DNA from: Zobellia alginiliquefaciens
Lineage (GTDB): Bacteria > Bacteroidota > Bacteroidia > Flavobacteriales > Flavobacteriaceae
Reading direction: 5' to 3'
NCBI RefSeq assembly: GCF_029323795.1
Contig: NZ_CP119758.1
Span: forward strand, 3,224,001-3,288,000
Length of the DNA stretch: 64,000 nt
Shown here: positions 27,222 to 37,216 of the stretch, piece after piece
How positions within the stretch are numbered: position 1 is the first letter of the stretch
How the letters are laid out: each line of letters opens with the position of its first letter
Program-made: the position numbers and the translations under genes
The notes under the pieces: model-generated
What the model saw: the letters and a program-made list of their open reading frames with translations, nothing else
Database searches by the model: none
What the model was told of the DNA's origin: nothing

Positions 27222-27677
27222 CTATAATGTGCGGACAGTATCAGGCACAAGACTGGTGTAATCTCCTCCATTTCGGATGACGTCTCGCACAATTGAAGAA
27301 CTAATGTAGGATTTTCCTGAGGATGTTAATAAAAATACGGTTTCTATTTCAGACAACTTTCTGTTTGTGTGAGCTATAGCTTTTTCAAATTCAAAATCCC
27401 CAGGGTTTCGCAATCCCCTTAAAATAAATTGGGCATTCACTTTCTTACAAAAATCTACAGTGAGCCCTTGGTATGTAAGTACTTTTATTTTAGGTTCATC
27501 TTTAAAAGCGTCCTCAATAAACTTCATGCGCTGTTCCAGGGAAAACATATATTTTTTATCGGCATTTACACCAATAGAAATTATAATCTCATCAAACAAG
27601 GTAATACCCCTTTGAATAATATCAGAATGACCTAGGGTAAGTGGGTCAAAGGAACCAGGAAATATTGCACGTCTCAT
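27222..27677 (-). CDS. coaD: Phosphopantetheine adenylyltransferase
   Basis: A 151-residue enzyme of coenzyme A synthesis that joins phosphopantetheine and ATP to dephospho-CoA. The nucleotidyltransferase motif GSFDPLTLGHSDIIQRG (TxGH) and the C-terminal ISSSIVRDV are intact, as is LRGLRNPGDFEFE. It lies 43 bp after ddl on the same strand. Confidence 0.96.
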   Translation of the reverse strand: MRRAIFPGSFDPLTLGHSDIIQRGITLFDEIIISIGVNADKKYMFSLEQRMKFIEDAFKDEPKIKVLTYQGLTVDFCKKVNAQFILRGLRNPGDFEFEKAIAHTNRKLSEIETVFLLTSSGKSYISSSIVRDVIRNGGDYTSLVPDTVRTL

Positions 27678-27720
27678 AAGTGTATTGGAATTATAGGATT
27701 AGTTGCTCGTTCTTATAAAG

Positions 27721-28704
27721 TTACCCTTTTTTATTTAGAGCTTCATCTACGGCACTGGTAAACAATTCCTCAAGTGATATACCTGCCTTTTCTGCTTGTT
27801 GAGGTAAGATACTCTCCGTAGTTAGACCAGGAGTGGTATTCATTTCTAACATATAAGGCTCATCACCAATAAAAATAAATTCGCTTCTGGAATACCCTTT
27901 CATTTTTAATACCTCATAAGCGCGTTTGGCAAGTGCTTCAACTTTTTCCTGTTGTATTCTGGAAATACGTGCGGGTGTAATTTCTTGGGATTTACCCTCA
28001 TACTTCGCCTCGTAATCAAAAAAGTCGTTCTCAGATACAATTTCGGTAATGGGCAATACCTTGGTTTCTCCCTTATAGGTTATCACGCCAACGGAGACCT
28101 CCGTGCCATCTAGGAAAGCTTCAATTATAATCTCATCGTCTTCTTTGTAAGCGTTGTCTATAGCCGCTTTTAAATTTTCTTTTTCATGAACTTTAGAAAT
28201 GCCAAAGCTACTTCCCGCTTTATTGGCCTTTACAAAACAGGGTAGACCTACTTTTTTGATAATGGCTTCTTCGTCTATTGGATCTCCGAGGTTTAAATAA
28301 TAAGATGGGGCTGCGTTTATACCATAGGGCTTAAGTACACTTAGAAGGTCTCGTTTATTAAAGGTAAGCGCAGATTGGTAATAATCGCATGAAGTCTGGG
28401 GAATACCGGTCAGCTCAAAGTATGCTTGCATTAGACCATCTTCACCTGGTGAACCATGAATAGCATTAAAAACACAGTCAAAGTGTATTGTTTCTTTTTC
28501 TAGGTCTACTGAAAAATCATTTTTATTTATTGGGTATTCTTCGTTGTCTTCATTTACATATACCCATTTATCCTTGAAAATATGAATGCGATACGTATTA
28601 AACTTTTCTTTATTTAGGTATTTGTGCACTACGTTTCCACTGGTAAGCGAAATTTTATATTCGCTACTATAACCACCCATAATTATGGCAATATTCTTCT
28701 TCAT
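27721..28704 (-). CDS. ddl: D-alanine--D-alanine ligase
   Basis: An ATP-grasp enzyme of 327 residues that makes the D-Ala-D-Ala dipeptide for peptidoglycan. Motifs are IMGGYSSEYKISLTSG, HGSPGEDGLMQAYFEL, PCFVKANKAGSSFGISK and the C-terminal LEMNTTPGLTTESILPQ. The position of Tyr or Phe that separates D-Ala from D-Lac ligases was not resolved by eye. It is divergent from the PASTA-protein gene. Confidence 0.95.
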   Translation of the reverse strand: MKKNIAIIMGGYSSEYKISLTSGNVVHKYLNKEKFNTYRIHIFKDKWVYVNEDNEEYPINKNDFSVDLEKETIHFDCVFNAIHGSPGEDGLMQAYFELTGIPQTSCDYYQSALTFNKRDLLSVLKPYGINAAPSYYLNLGDPIDEEAIIKKVGLPCFVKANKAGSSFGISKVHEKENLKAAIDNAYKEDDEIIIEAFLDGTEVSVGVITYKGETKVLPITEIVSENDFFDYEAKYEGKSQEITPARISRIQQEKVEALAKRAYEVLKMKGYSRSEFIFIGDEPYMLEMNTTPGLTTESILPQQAEKAGISLEELFTSAVDEALNKKG

Positions 28705-28771
28705 ACAACCGTTTAAAATTTACTCTGTAAAACGAAACCGAAATTAAACAAAAAAAGCAACACGAGTTCAC

Positions 28772-28779
28772 TATATTTG
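28772..28779 (+). promoter_or_regulatory. -7 element TATATTTG before the PASTA-protein gene
   Basis: TATATTTG is a perfect TAnnTTTG match 19 nt upstream of the ATG at 28799. No TTG lies at -33, so only half of the consensus is seen. Confidence 0.45.
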
Positions 28780-28798
28780 TTGCGTTAAAAGGAACCCA

Positions 28799-29386
28799 AT
28801 GCGTAATTTTTTCAATTTTTTAAAAAGTAAGGTATTTTTTATTCAAATAGGTCTGGCCATTCTAGTTGTGGTACTCTTGGTGTTTTTTATGCTACGTTGG
28901 TTAAGTTCAACTACCAACCATGGAGAATTTGTTGAAGTGCCTGACTTTTCTAAAATGTCCGTACCGGAAATGCGTAAATCTGTAGAAGAGGCTAAATTAA
29001 GGTATGAGGTTTTGGATTCCGCCAATTTTAATCCGGATTACCCTAGATTTTCAATTATAGAACAAAATCCACCTGCTGGCAACAAGGTTAAGGAAAACCG
29101 AAAAATTTATTTTACGGTCAATCCGTCTGGCTATAAGAAAGTTTCCGTTCCTAATATTATACAGGTTACACAACGTAATGCGGCCTCTATGCTACGTGCT
29201 GTAGGTTTAGATGTGCAGCGTGTTACCTATATAGACCAATTAGGAAAAGATATGGTCTATTATATAAAGTATAAAGGAAAACAAGTGAAGCCTGGTGATA
29301 AGTTACCTAAAACTTCTAAAATTGAGTTGGTTTGCGGTAATGGTTCCATAACCGAGCAAGCAAAGGTTCAAGCAGATTCAGAATAG
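28799..29386 (+). CDS. PASTA-domain membrane protein
   Basis: A protein of 195 residues with a short cytoplasmic start, one membrane helix (about 15-37, VFFIQIGLAILVVVLLVFFM) and two extracytoplasmic PASTA domains. These are about 43-110 with VEVPDFSKMSVPEMRKSVEE, and about 111-180 with VSVPNIIQVTQRNAASML. PASTA domains bind muropeptides or beta-lactams in kinases and PBPs. Here there is no kinase or transpeptidase domain. The gene is divergent from ddl and 3 bp ahead of rluD. Confidence 0.87.
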   Translation: MRNFFNFLKSKVFFIQIGLAILVVVLLVFFMLRWLSSTTNHGEFVEVPDFSKMSVPEMRKSVEEAKLRYEVLDSANFNPDYPRFSIIEQNPPAGNKVKENRKIYFTVNPSGYKKVSVPNIIQVTQRNAASMLRAVGLDVQRVTYIDQLGKDMVYYIKYKGKQVKPGDKLPKTSKIELVCGNGSITEQAKVQADSE

Positions 29387-29389
29387 TAC

Positions 29390-30415
29390 ATGCAAACACC
29401 GGAAAATCAAGAATTGAACGATGATGAGCTTTTTGAACATCATCGTGTTATAGCTTCAAAAGGGCAAGTGCCATTAAGAGTGGATAAATTCTTAATGAAC
29501 TTTATAGAATACGCTACTCGGAATAAAATTCAGCAATCTGCTAAGAATGGGCATATTTGGGTAAACGGCACTATTGTAAAACAGAACTATAAGGTAAAGC
29601 CTAACGATGAGGTAAAGGTATTGTTTGAGCACCCTCCCCATGAGTTTCTTTTAGTTCCCGAAGATATTCCTATAGATGTGGTTTATGAGGATGATGTACT
29701 GTTGGTAGTCAATAAGCCTGCAGGTATGGTAGTGCATCCCGGTCACGGAAACTATTCGGGCACTCTTATTAATGCACTTTTGCACCATGTTAAAGATTTA
29801 CCGGCAAACAGTAATGAACGTCCTGGTCTTGTGCATCGTATTGATAAGGACACTTCAGGACTTTTGGTAGTGGCCAAAACAGAGGCGGCCATGACACACC
29901 TTGCCAAACAATTCTTTGATAAAACTTCTGAACGGGAATATGTAGCTCTTGTTTGGGGGAATGTACAGGATGATGAAGGTACTATAGAAGGTAATGTAGC
30001 CAGAAATCCCAAAAACCGTTTGCAAATGCATGTCTTTCCTGAAGGAGATGAAGGTAAAGAAGCGGTTACACATTATTCCGTTATGGAGCGATTGGGTTAT
30101 GTAACTTTGGTTTCCTGCAAATTAGAGACCGGTCGTACCCACCAGATCAGGGTTCACATGAAATATATTGGCCATACACTTTTTAATGATGAGCGTTATG
30201 GTGGTGATAAGATTTTAAAGGGAACAACATTTACCAAGTATAAACAGTTTGTAGATAATGCTTTTAAGGTGTTGCCACGGCAGGCACTACATGCTAAAAC
30301 ATTGGGTTTCGTACACCCTGTAACTGGTGAAATGATGCGTTTTGATTCTGAAATTCCACAGGACATGGTGGACTGTATTGAAAAATGGCGACATTATTCA
30401 CAGCACAGTAACTAG
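29390..30415 (+). CDS. rluD: RluD-family 23S rRNA pseudouridine synthase
   Basis: A protein of 341 residues. The N-terminal S4 RNA-binding domain (VDKFLMNFIEYATRNKIQQS) is followed by the RluA-type catalytic domain. The catalytic Asp is in VHRIDKDTSGLLVVAKT, and the motif GRTHQIRVHMKYIGHTL is present. E. coli RluD modifies helix 69 of 23S rRNA. This target is likely but not proven for this protein. It starts 3 bp after the PASTA-protein gene. Confidence 0.92.
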   Translation: MQTPENQELNDDELFEHHRVIASKGQVPLRVDKFLMNFIEYATRNKIQQSAKNGHIWVNGTIVKQNYKVKPNDEVKVLFEHPPHEFLLVPEDIPIDVVYEDDVLLVVNKPAGMVVHPGHGNYSGTLINALLHHVKDLPANSNERPGLVHRIDKDTSGLLVVAKTEAAMTHLAKQFFDKTSEREYVALVWGNVQDDEGTIEGNVARNPKNRLQMHVFPEGDEGKEAVTHYSVMERLGYVTLVSCKLETGRTHQIRVHMKYIGHTLFNDERYGGDKILKGTTFTKYKQFVDNAFKVLPRQALHAKTLGFVHPVTGEMMRFDSEIPQDMVDCIEKWRHYSQHSN

Positions 30416-30522
30416 GTCATAAATAACATTGATACTCGTATCAATAACTCTTTTCTTATGCCATAGGTTATATTGATAATCATCAGTATTTTTACTTGAA
30501 GTTTTTCAAAATAGACACTAGT

Positions 30523-31284
30523 ATGAAGATTGTTATCTCACCGGCAAAATCTTTGGATTTTGATAAGGAATACCCTAAATATAAAGAAACACAACCTCAA
30601 TTTTTAGAAGAGGCTTTAAAACTGAATAAGATTTTGGCTAAGAAAAACCCTAAAGCTTTATCTGAGCTTATGGGTATTTCAGATAATTTGGCGCAGTTAA
30701 ATTATCAAAGAAACCAAGATTTTGAAGTGCCTTTCACACTTAAAAATGCACGCCCTGCCGTTTACGCTTTTAATGGGGATGTGTACCAAGGGTTGGATGC
30801 GTATACCATGCCTTCTCAAAAAATGGAAAAACTACAGGAAAGCTTACGTATTCTTTCTGGCCTTTATGGCTTTTTAAGACCGTTGGATTTAATGCAACCG
30901 TATCGTCTGGAGATGGGTACGCATTTAAAAGTAGGTAGAAAAAAGAACCTGTATGAGTTCTGGAAAAAAACCTTAACGGACGAGTTGAATTCCGAAATGC
31001 AGGATGATGAACTTTTCATCAACTTAGCTAGTAATGAATATTTTAGTGCAATAGACACCAAAGCTTTAAAAGTGCCTGTAATTAGTCCCGTCTTTAAAGA
31101 TTGGAAAAATGATAAGTTAAAGATTATTAGTTTTTATGCTAAAAAGGCCCGTGGCTCCATGGTGCGCTATATTATAGATAAAGATGTAAATACGCTAGAT
31201 GAGCTAAAAGGGTTCAATTATGACGAGTATGAGTACAGTGAAGCGCATACCGTAAAAGAAAACGAACCCGTTTTTATCAGGTAG
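30523..31284 (+). CDS. yaaA: YaaA-family peroxide stress protein
   Basis: A protein of 253 residues from the ATG at 30523 ([15 protein letters not shown]). The TTG-initiated extension at 30496 is not conserved-looking. Family motifs are [35 protein letters not shown] and [15 protein letters not shown]. In E. coli YaaA lowers free iron and protects DNA during hydrogen peroxide stress. It is followed 17 bp later by a Crp/Fnr-type regulator gene. Confidence 0.92.
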   Translation: MKIVISPAKSLDFDKEYPKYKETQPQFLEEALKLNKILAKKNPKALSELMGISDNLAQLNYQRNQDFEVPFTLKNARPAVYAFNGDVYQGLDAYTMPSQKMEKLQESLRILSGLYGFLRPLDLMQPYRLEMGTHLKVGRKKNLYEFWKKTLTDELNSEMQDDELFINLASNEYFSAIDTKALKVPVISPVFKDWKNDKLKIISFYAKKARGSMVRYIIDKDVNTLDELKGFNYDEYEYSEAHTVKENEPVFIR

Positions 31285-31301
31285 TTAGTAAAATTAACCT
31301 T

Positions 31302-31910
31302 ATGAAAGAGCACTTTTCTGTTGAAGAGAATATTCTGTTTGATTTTTTCAATCAGGTATATCCATTAACTGAAAATGATTTTGAGCCTTTGGCTAAGGTT
31401 ATACGAAAGAAAAAAATAAAAAAGGGAGAGTTTCTGTTGGATATAGGGCAGGTGGAGACCAAGACCAGTTTAGTTTTAAAAGGGTTTATCCATCAATACA
31501 CCATTATTGAAGATAATCTGTTTACAATAGATTTTTCTCTGACAGGTATGAGTTTCAATAATTTTACAAGTTATATGGAAAACTCACCTTCCAATCAAAT
31601 ACAAGAAGCATTAACTGATTCTGAAATTATCTATTTTGAAAAAGAGGACATAGATAAACTTCTATTACTAAGCCACCCATTTTCTTTTATTTATACGAAA
31701 CTATTTGAACAAGTTCATCTAGAGCGGGAAAGGAGATCTTTAATACTGCAGCATAAGAATGCCTACAAAAAATACGAACTTTTTTTGATTACAATTTCTA
31801 AATCTAAAAGATTTTTAGAAGAGGTGCCTCAAAAATTAATTGCCAATTATTTAGGTATGACAGCAGAAACCTATAGCAGGGTGAAAAAAACATACTTAAA
31901 AAACGCTTAA
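31302..31910 (+). CDS. Crp/Fnr-family transcriptional regulator
   Basis: A protein of 202 residues. The N-terminal cyclic-nucleotide-binding-like beta barrel (about 25-125, KKGEFLLDIGQVETKTSLVL) lacks the cAMP-binding RxS motif in clear form. The C-terminal winged helix has PQKLIANYLGMTAETYSRVK. Such proteins are frequent in Bacteroidota and their ligands are mostly unknown. It may regulate the esterase gene 73 bp downstream, or itself. Confidence 0.85.
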   Translation: MKEHFSVEENILFDFFNQVYPLTENDFEPLAKVIRKKKIKKGEFLLDIGQVETKTSLVLKGFIHQYTIIEDNLFTIDFSLTGMSFNNFTSYMENSPSNQIQEALTDSEIIYFEKEDIDKLLLLSHPFSFIYTKLFEQVHLERERRSLILQHKNAYKKYELFLITISKSKRFLEEVPQKLIANYLGMTAETYSRVKKTYLKNA

Positions 31911-31983
31911 AAGGGTAATTTCTTGATTTGGAATAAGTTTTAAGTTTTAAAGATTTTGGACTTTTGAAGCAAAGTCTAAGGCT

Positions 31984-32781
31984 ATGAAACTTGCAACAAT
32001 TCTTTTATTCTCTAGTTTACTGTTTAGCTGCTCTAATGATGATGATAGTTTTGATGTCATCGGTAAAAAAGAACAATTTGTTGTAACCTCTTCTGTAATA
32101 AATGACAGTTACCCTGTGTATGTCTTTCTTCCTGAAAATTATAATGGTAATTCAGTACATCAATTGATTATTGCTTTGGACGGAGACACAAGGTTTAATA
32201 CAATTGCAGGGATTATTTCGGATAAAGTACAAAAGGAAAGTATACCTCCTTGTATTTTAGTAGCTGTTGGTAATAACAAGCAAAGAAATAGGGATTATAC
32301 CCCTACTGTTTATGCCCACGGTTCTGGTGGTGCTCAAAACTTCTATCGGTTTATTAAGGATGAATTAATACCGGAATTAGAATCTAGATACAGTATAGAC
32401 TCCTCCAATAACAAAACATTAGTTGGCCATTCCTTTGGTGGGCTCTTTACCCAATACGTAATGGCTCAAGAAAGAGCTTCAAACCCTTTTAACAAATTCA
32501 TATCAAGCGGTACATCATATTGGTATGATGCTGGGGTTATATTCGAATTTGAGGAATCCTATGCCAACACACATAAAGATTTGGAGGTAAAATTCTACAA
32601 CGGTATGGGCACCTTAGAAGGTGGGGTTATGCTGGGGTCCTTTGCAGAAATGAATCAAAGGCTCAATTCTAGAAATTATCCAAATTTTAAGCATCGGAGT
32701 GAATTAATAGAAAAAAGTGGACATAGTGGTTCTACAAGTGAAATATTTAAAAAGGGATTGGACTATGTATTTATCAATTAA
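31984..32781 (+). CDS. Alpha/beta-hydrolase esterase, lipoprotein
   Basis: A protein of 265 residues with a lipobox (SLLFSCS) and the putative-esterase fold related to Fes/IroE and esterase D. The nucleophile elbow is GHSFGG. A downstream His in KSGHSGSTSE fits the triad, and YVFLPENYNGN starts the domain. It is anchored in a membrane facing outwards and may cleave an ester such as a siderophore or a sugar acetate. Its last 17 bp overlap the next gene. Confidence 0.83.
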   Translation: MKLATILLFSSLLFSCSNDDDSFDVIGKKEQFVVTSSVINDSYPVYVFLPENYNGNSVHQLIIALDGDTRFNTIAGIISDKVQKESIPPCILVAVGNNKQRNRDYTPTVYAHGSGGAQNFYRFIKDELIPELESRYSIDSSNNKTLVGHSFGGLFTQYVMAQERASNPFNKFISSGTSYWYDAGVIFEFEESYANTHKDLEVKFYNGMGTLEGGVMLGSFAEMNQRLNSRNYPNFKHRSELIEKSGHSGSTSEIFKKGLDYVFIN

Positions 32782-33340
32782 AGGAGCAGTAGTTATTTTA
32801 TTTCTTTTTATTGGGTCAGCTGTATGGGCGCAGGAAGCAAATACTAATTCAATAGAGATAGGGGTGCTCGCAGCTGGTGATGAAGCATTGTATTACGGTG
32901 CTTACGGTAAATATACTATACCACTTTCCCAAAATAAAAATCATTTTACTTTAGGGTTTTCTATGGTTGCATATTTTGATTTTAAAGGAGAATCCGAGCC
33001 TGATGCATATTTAAAAAACGATGTAGATATGCGTTTAATACCAACGGCAAATTTTGGATACTCTCTTAATTTTAATAGGATACAGGTAAATGTAGAAGTA
33101 CCTGTTGGTTTAAGTTTTGCAAGAACAAAAGGCACTTTGGTTAATGAACGAATAGGCTTTGAAAGGGACTTTTCTAATAATGAAACTTTCTTTAACTATG
33201 GCTTATTTTTTTCTCCAAAATATAAGATTAGTAGCACCAATAGTCTTGGACTTTACGGTTTTTTGCCCTTAGTTAGTGATAAAGCGCAATCTGGATATCA
33301 AATAGGGATTGGATGGACCAAAATATTTGGATATAAATAA
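32765..33340 (+). CDS. Putative outer-membrane beta-barrel protein
   Basis: A protein of 191 residues from the ATG at 32765, where MYLSIKGAVVILFLFIGSAV begins a signal peptide ending in WAQ. A start at 32717 would bury it in the esterase gene. Alternating amphipathic strands (HFTLGFSMVAYFDF, IQVNVEVPVGLSF, NYGLFFSPKYKI, YQIGIGWTKIFGY) suggest a small barrel. The specific function is unknown. The overlap with the esterase gene suggests coupled expression. Confidence 0.65.
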   Translation: MYLSIKGAVVILFLFIGSAVWAQEANTNSIEIGVLAAGDEALYYGAYGKYTIPLSQNKNHFTLGFSMVAYFDFKGESEPDAYLKNDVDMRLIPTANFGYSLNFNRIQVNVEVPVGLSFARTKGTLVNERIGFERDFSNNETFFNYGLFFSPKYKISSTNSLGLYGFLPLVSDKAQSGYQIGIGWTKIFGYK

Positions 33341-33349
33341 AATAGAAAA

Positions 33350-33371
33350 GATAGTAGTTTTAACTGCTATC
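33350..33371 (-). terminator. Hairpin terminator after bTHX
   Basis: GATAGTAGTT and AACTGCTATC pair (one G-T) around a two-base loop. On the minus strand TTTTCTATTTT follows. It lies between the barrel gene and the convergent bTHX gene and may serve both. Confidence 0.55.
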
Positions 33372-33425
33372 TAAATACCCTCTAAAATCCAGTGTAAGAA
33401 CTAGCCACTTTACATATAACAGCAG

Positions 33426-33554
33426 TTACTTTTTCTTTTTAATATCTATTTTCTCTTCTACGGTAGGGCGTTTCTTTATTTTTCTTGGTCGCCTTGCCCC
33501 AAAAGAGCGATTTGCTATTTTACCTCTTCTCGATTTTTTATCACCTCTTCCCAT
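33426..33554 (-). CDS. Small ribosomal subunit protein bTHX
   Basis: A 42-residue, strongly basic protein beginning MGRGDKKSRRGKIANRSFGA and followed by RRPRKIKKRPTVEEKID. The start MGRGDKK-x-RRGKI and the RRP motif match the bTHX (Thx) family of 30S head proteins in Thermus and Bacteroidota. It is too short for most gene-length cut-offs. A hairpin terminator lies downstream. Confidence 0.85.
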   Translation of the reverse strand: MGRGDKKSRRGKIANRSFGARRPRKIKKRPTVEEKIDIKKKK

Positions 33555-33747
33555 ATAAATGTGTCTTTATTTTAATATAGGGCTTTAGGTTTGGAATGTC
33601 AAATAAAGTGTCTAAAAACCATTTTATCCGCCTATAAAAACATCACAAATTTCCTAGAATTAATAAGTATATCCTATTGTTATCCTTACCCAAAAAAGTT
33701 AAGTTTGTTTGAATCGGTTTTTAAATACAAATTTAAACAGCGTACAA

Positions 33748-36700
33748 ATGAAAATAGAGAAGGTTTTAGTAGCGAATAGAGGAGAGATTGCTATACGTAT
33801 TTTTAGGGCCTGTGTTGAGATTGGAGTGCGCACGGTTGGTATTTATACGTATGAGGACCGGTATTCTTTACATCGTTATAAAGCCGATGAATCCTATCAG
33901 ATAGGGGAGGACAATGAGCCGTTAAAACCGTATTTGGATATAGATGCCATTATTAAGGTGGCCAAAGAGAATAATGTTGATGCTATTCACCCTGGTTATG
34001 GGTTTCTTTCGGAAAACTCCAATTTTGCCCAAAAATGTGCAGATAATGGAATTGTTTTCGTCGGACCTAAAGTATCCGTATTAAAGGCTTTAGGGGATAA
34101 AATTACGGCCAAAGAAGTAGCGGTTGCTAATAATATTCCGATTATTCAGAGTAGTGATAAAGATTTAAATAATATAAAAACGGCCATTACGGAAGCGGAC
34201 CGCATTGGCTATCCGTTAATGTTGAAAGCTGCCTCTGGTGGGGGTGGTCGTGGAATGCGGGTTATTCGAACCCAAGAAGAACTTGAAAAAGGCTTTCCAG
34301 AAGCTAAAAGGGAGTCTTTGAACGCTTTTGGCGACGATACGGTTTTCCTAGAAAAATTTGTGGAAAACCCAAAACACATTGAAGTGCAGATTGTTGCCGA
34401 TATGCATGGTAACATGGTACACTTGTACGAACGGGACTGTTCCGTGCAAAGAAGGTATCAGAAAGTAATAGAGTTTGCTCCCTCAATAGGGCTTCCGCAA
34501 GAGACAAAAGATAGTCTTTACGCTTATGCAATTGCAATTTGCAAGGCGGTAAATTATAATAACATCGGTACCGTTGAATTTTTGGTGGATGATGACGGAA
34601 GTATCTATTTTATTGAGGTAAACCCGCGTGTTCAGGTAGAGCATACGGTTACCGAAATGATTACGAACATTGATTTGATCAAGGCACAACTTTTTATTGC
34701 CGGAGGATATAAGCTATCCGATACACAAATTAAAATACCGAATCAAGAATCGGTTCAGGTTACGGGGATAGCACTACAATGTAGAATAACTACGGAAGAT
34801 CCATCCAATGATTTTAAACCGGATTATGGCGTAGTTACGACCTATAGAAGTGCTTCTGGTTTTGGTATACGGTTAGATGCCGGTAGTATCTATCAAGGTG
34901 TTGTTATTTCACCTTTCTTTGACTCTATGTTGGTTAAGGTTTCTGCACGTAGCCGTACTTTAGATGGTTGTTGTAGAAAAATGCGACGAGCGCTAGCTGA
35001 GTTCCGTATTCGCGGAGTGAATACGAATATGGCCTTTTTGGACAATATCCTAAAGCACGAGACTTTCCGTGAAGGCAAGGTTACTGTCAATTTTATTAAG
35101 AACGAGCCCAAGCTTTTTGAGTTTGTAGAACCTCGGAATAGAGCGAATAAGCTTATTACATTTATAGGGGAAACGATAGTAAACGGTAATCCCGATGTGA
35201 AGAATTATGACCCTAACCGTAAGTTCACAAAACCAAAAGTACCATCATTTTCAAAAACGGAAGGATATCCAAAAGGAACCAAAGATTTACTCACGGAAAT
35301 GGGCCCGGAGAAATTTGCCCAATGGTTAAAAAATGAGAAGCAGGTCCATTTTACGGATACTACCATGCGCGATGCCCATCAAAGTCTGTTGGCAACCCGT
35401 ATGCGAACGGTAGATATGATGAAAGTGGCGGAAGGTTATGCTAAAAACCATCCCGAGATTTTTTCTATGGAAGTTTGGGGCGGTGCTACTTTTGATGTTT
35501 GTCTGAGGTTTTTACATGAAAACCCATGGGAGCGTTTGGCACTTTTAAGAAAGGCAATGCCCAATGTATTGCTTCAGATGCTAATACGTGGATCTAATGG
35601 CGTGGGGTATACAGCTTATCCTGATAACCTGATTGAGAAATTTGTTGAAGAATCATGGAATACAGGAGTAGATGTCTTTAGGATTTTTGATTCTTTAAAC
35701 TGGATGAAATCCCTTGCGCCGTGTATTGAACATGTGCGAAAGCGAACAGGTGGTCTTGCCGAAGGTTCTATTTGCTACACTGGTGATATTTTAAATCCCT
35801 CTAAAACAAAATACGACCTTAAATACTACATTCAATTAGCAAAAGATATTGAAAATGCCGGAGCTCATATTCTGGGCGTAAAAGATATGGCAGGACTATT
35901 AAAGCCCAATGCCGCTTTTGAACTGATTCAGGCATTAAAATCAGAATTGAACATTCCAATTCATTTGCACACTCACGATACATCGTCAGTTCAAACGGCA
36001 ACGTACATGAAAGCTATCGAAGCGGGTGTGGATGTGGTAGATGTTGCTTTAGGAGGCCTTTCTGGTTTGACTTCTCAGCCTAATTTTAATTCGGTGGTAG
36101 AGATGCTTCGTTTTAATGAGCGCGAGAATCAAATGAATACGGATAAGTTAGCGGAGTATTCCGATTACTGGGAATCCGTCAGAAACTATTATTACACTTT
36201 TGAATCCGGATTAAAATCTGGTACTGGTGGTGTGTATCATCATGAAATACCTGGTGGACAATATTCGAATTTAAAAGGTCAGGCAATCGCTCTAGGTCTT
36301 GAAACAAAGTTCACTGAGGTAACTAAAATGTATGCTGAGGTCAACCAAATGTTTGGAGACATTGTAAAGGTTACACCAAGCTCTAAAGTAGTAGGAGATA
36401 TGGCGCAATATATGGTAGGTAATAATCTTACTGTGGAAGATGTTATGGAGAGAGGAGAAGATATTTCCTTTCCGGAATCGGTAAAAAGCTTCTTTAGAGG
36501 GGATTTGGGACAACCGGTTGGTGGGTTTCCAAAGAAACTACAAAAGATTGTCCTTAAAGATGAAAAGCCATATACCAACAGACCCAATGCGCATTTGGAG
36601 CCCATAGACTTTGATAAAGAGTTCAAAGCTTTTAAAAGGAAATTTAAAAAGGGTATGGGTAGAGATCTAGAAATGACCGATTTCCTTTCCTATAAACTGT

Positions 36701-37200
36701 ATCCAAAAGTATTTACAGAGGCTTACAATAACCACGTGAAATATGGCAATGTGGTGAATATACCAACCAAAAATTTCTTTTATGGTATGGAAGTGGGCGA
36801 AGAAATAATGGTAGAGTTAGAAGGCGGAAAGAATGTTCTTATTTCGTTGATGATCGTAGGTGAGCCAGATGAAGCTGGGAACGTTAGTATTTTCTTTAAA
36901 ATCAACGGTCAGCTTAGAAACGTTTTAATAAAAGACACTTCGGTAAAGGTTGAAAAGCAAGAAAATGTAAAAGCAGATTCAAGTGACGCAAAACAAATTG
37001 GAGCGCCATTGCAAGGTTTACTTTCTAGTGTTCTGGTAAAAACAGGGCAAGAGGTGAAAAGAAATCAGCCCTTGTTCGTTATTGAAGCCATGAAAATGGA
37101 AACTACGGTAACCGCTACCGAAGAAGGTACAGTGGCTAAGATTCAGTTACAAGGTGGTTCATTGGTAAATTCAGAGGATTTGGTGCTAACCCTAAAATAA
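33748..37200 (+). CDS. pyc: Pyruvate carboxylase
   Basis: A single-chain biotin enzyme of 1150 residues that makes oxaloacetate from pyruvate, bicarbonate and ATP. The start at 33748 (MKIEKVLVANRGEIAIRIF) is typical. Domains in order are the biotin carboxylase (1-450, with KAASGGGGRGMRVIR and FIEVNPRVQVEHTVTEMI), the carboxyltransferase (about 520-1000, with DTTMRDAHQSLLATRMRT and HLHTHDTSS), and the C-terminal biotinyl domain with EAMKMETTV. It is anaplerotic for the TCA cycle. BirA at 20.6 kb probably biotinylates it. Confidence 0.97.
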   Translation: MKIEKVLVANRGEIAIRIFRACVEIGVRTVGIYTYEDRYSLHRYKADESYQIGEDNEPLKPYLDIDAIIKVAKENNVDAIHPGYGFLSENSNFAQKCADNGIVFVGPKVSVLKALGDKITAKEVAVANNIPIIQSSDKDLNNIKTAITEADRIGYPLMLKAASGGGGRGMRVIRTQEELEKGFPEAKRESLNAFGDDTVFLEKFVENPKHIEVQIVADMHGNMVHLYERDCSVQRRYQKVIEFAPSIGLPQETKDSLYAYAIAICKAVNYNNIGTVEFLVDDDGSIYFIEVNPRVQVEHTVTEMITNIDLIKAQLFIAGGYKLSDTQIKIPNQESVQVTGIALQCRITTEDPSNDFKPDYGVVTTYRSASGFGIRLDAGSIYQGVVISPFFDSMLVKVSARSRTLDGCCRKMRRALAEFRIRGVNTNMAFLDNILKHETFREGKVTVNFIKNEPKLFEFVEPRNRANKLITFIGETIVNGNPDVKNYDPNRKFTKPKVPSFSKTEGYPKGTKDLLTEMGPEKFAQWLKNEKQVHFTDTTMRDAHQSLLATRMRTVDMMKVAEGYAKNHPEIFSMEVWGGATFDVCLRFLHENPWERLALLRKAMPNVLLQMLIRGSNGVGYTAYPDNLIEKFVEESWNTGVDVFRIFDSLNWMKSLAPCIEHVRKRTGGLAEGSICYTGDILNPSKTKYDLKYYIQLAKDIENAGAHILGVKDMAGLLKPNAAFELIQALKSELNIPIHLHTHDTSSVQTATYMKAIEAGVDVVDVALGGLSGLTSQPNFNSVVEMLRFNERENQMNTDKLAEYSDYWESVRNYYYTFESGLKSGTGGVYHHEIPGGQYSNLKGQAIALGLETKFTEVTKMYAEVNQMFGDIVKVTPSSKVVGDMAQYMVGNNLTVEDVMERGEDISFPESVKSFFRGDLGQPVGGFPKKLQKIVLKDEKPYTNRPNAHLEPIDFDKEFKAFKRKFKKGMGRDLEMTDFLSYKLYPKVFTEAYNNHVKYGNVVNIPTKNFFYGMEVGEEIMVELEGGKNVLISLMIVGEPDEAGNVSIFFKINGQLRNVLIKDTSVKVEKQENVKADSSDAKQIGAPLQGLLSSVLVKTGQEVKRNQPLFVIEAMKMETTVTATEEGTVAKIQLQGGSLVNSEDLVLTLK

Positions 37201-37216
37201 GGCTACTTTTGTGCCG

